Assembly (NCBI GenBank): GCA_036925085.1
Contig: JAUPFP010000002.1
Location: 11,871,607 to 11,935,606 of the forward strand
Length of the DNA: 64,000 nt
Direction of reading: 5' to 3'
Source: Brachycybe producta
Taxonomy: Eukaryota; Arthropoda; Diplopoda; Playtdesmida; Andrognathidae
Made by a program: the position numbers and the translations under genes. How positions within the stretch are numbered: position 1 is the first letter of the stretch; each line of letters begins with the position of its first letter. Below are positions 53,344 through 64,000 of this stretch, piece after piece. The notes under the pieces were generated by a model. That model ran no database searches. It was not told the DNA's origin and worked only from the letters and a program-made list of their open reading frames with translations.

Positions 53344-54317
53344 CGACAACAACCAAAGCCTGAAGCTCGTAAAAAAAGATGTCTCGTTTTTGTCCTGTAG
53401 CTTTTTAATTTCATATTTTTTTTCTCTCTTTTGCTTCTGGTCTCATATTAAAATGAAAAAAAAAACTAGTCATTTTTTTCAAAGAATAATGACAGCAGCA
53501 ACAACAACAAAAAACCATAATTCTGACATCAGTAAGATTGTAATAAGGTTGTGACACTATATATTATCATGATTGATTATCCTTATTATATGAGTTTGTT
53601 TAGAAACCTGATGGCACACGAGCTCCACATATATTGGCTTATTTGTATGCGTCTAGTGTTAAACCGCGTCTAGAATGGATTATAATATATGTGGTTTTTT
53701 TTTTAAGGTTTATATTCTTAAGCTTGGCTCGTGTCAAACAGTTTTACTTGGAGGTTTTTTCGGTCTCATTCAACATGATTAGTAATTCTAGTCTCTTAAG
53801 AGAGCTAGACGAAAGAGAAAGTGTCGCGCAAATGGGTTGTTGTCGTAAAGTTTTCGTGAAACACGACCGATGTCGAGCTGCATCAATTTGGGTTTTAAGT
53901 TTTAATCTTCTAAATGGATACATTGGATTTGACTGAAATAGAATTTCGGTAAATTTCGAACAGAAAAGAAGAGAAAGAGCGAGTTCTTTTTTTTTTCTAA
54001 CCTTTTCTCTTTAAAAATATTGATTCGTCAAGGTTTACTTAACGTGTTAGCGAAACTACGAACACAATTCACATCTCGACGCGAACTTAGAAGCACGTAG
54101 ATGTGTTTTTTCGTTTGTCGTACGAGACTTGAAGAATAGTTTTTTTTTTGTTAAAAAAATACGACAGGGTTGTTTTTTTTACTCCGGAAGATTCTTTTTT
54201 TTTATGTGCTGTTAACTTGTTACGTCTTTTTCAGTTTCGCTCGTTAATTTTCTAAAAAAAAAAATTTGTCTTTTTCTTTTATTATTATATAGAAAAAAGA
54301 TAGTGTCCATCGGCAAG

Positions 54318-64000
<9,683 letters not shown>

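Larger units (their letters stand above)
50709..54292. other. Region upstream of the KLC coding start
   Basis: No coding exon found. Contains CT-rich repeats at 51316-51350 (CTCTCTCGCTCTC), a poly(C) tract at 52431-52442, a family A copy and a direct repeat listed separately. A splice acceptor (TATTATTATATAG) ends it at 54292, so an untranslated exon lies further upstream. Confidence 0.45.

Noticed and set aside
53634..53936. 100-codon frame upstream of KLC
   Set aside because: Low-complexity N-terminus, no splice logic and no recognisable family; KLC has a convincing start at 54318.

Overview
The window is nuclear DNA of an invertebrate animal, most likely an arthropod. All protein genes have short GT-AG introns, the DNA is AT-rich, and the kinesin light chain carries residues I associate with arthropod orthologues (for example [10 protein letters not shown] and [14 protein letters not shown]). 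The species cannot be named from the sequence.

Gene layout, all on the + strand: (1) 1-4223, the 3' part of a multi-exon ankyrin-WGR-PARP gene; (2) 8311-10861, a broken extra copy of the 3' half of the next gene; (3) 12812-17124, a NEPRO (nucleolus and neural progenitor protein) homologue with a run of tiny lysine-rich exons; (4) 18480-25723, a complete 18-exon FBXO11 (F-box, right-handed beta-helix, UBR-type zinc finger); (5) 37400-37747, a lone BTB-only reading frame; (6) 54318 to beyond the window end, kinesin light chain (KLC). A 5'-truncated non-LTR retrotransposon lies on the minus strand inside KLC intron 1 (57720-58972). The genes are unrelated housekeeping functions (ADP-ribosylation-like signalling, nucleolar RNA processing, ubiquitin ligation, microtubule transport); nothing suggests an operon or shared pathway.

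The rest is dominated by short non-autonomous inverted-repeat transposons and minisatellites. One foldback family (here family A, about 17 copies) sits in introns of all four large genes. Several others show clear target-site duplications (8 bp or 9 bp), some nested. Five tandem arrays share a unit length of 30-32 bp; the largest (48257-50708) has about 76 copies of a 32-bp unit that resembles a piece of family A.

Most notable points: the PARP domain keeps His and the YNEY Glu but has Arg, Thr and Ala where active PARPs carry Tyr, Tyr and Ser; NEPRO has 4 in-frame Lys-rich microexons that look amplified as exon+intron units; a transposon ends about 14 bases before the NEPRO start codon; and the NEPRO duplicate serves as a built-in empty site that dates several insertions. 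Exon boundaries were chosen by hand from splice consensus, reading-frame phase and protein similarity recalled from the families; no search or transcript data were available.
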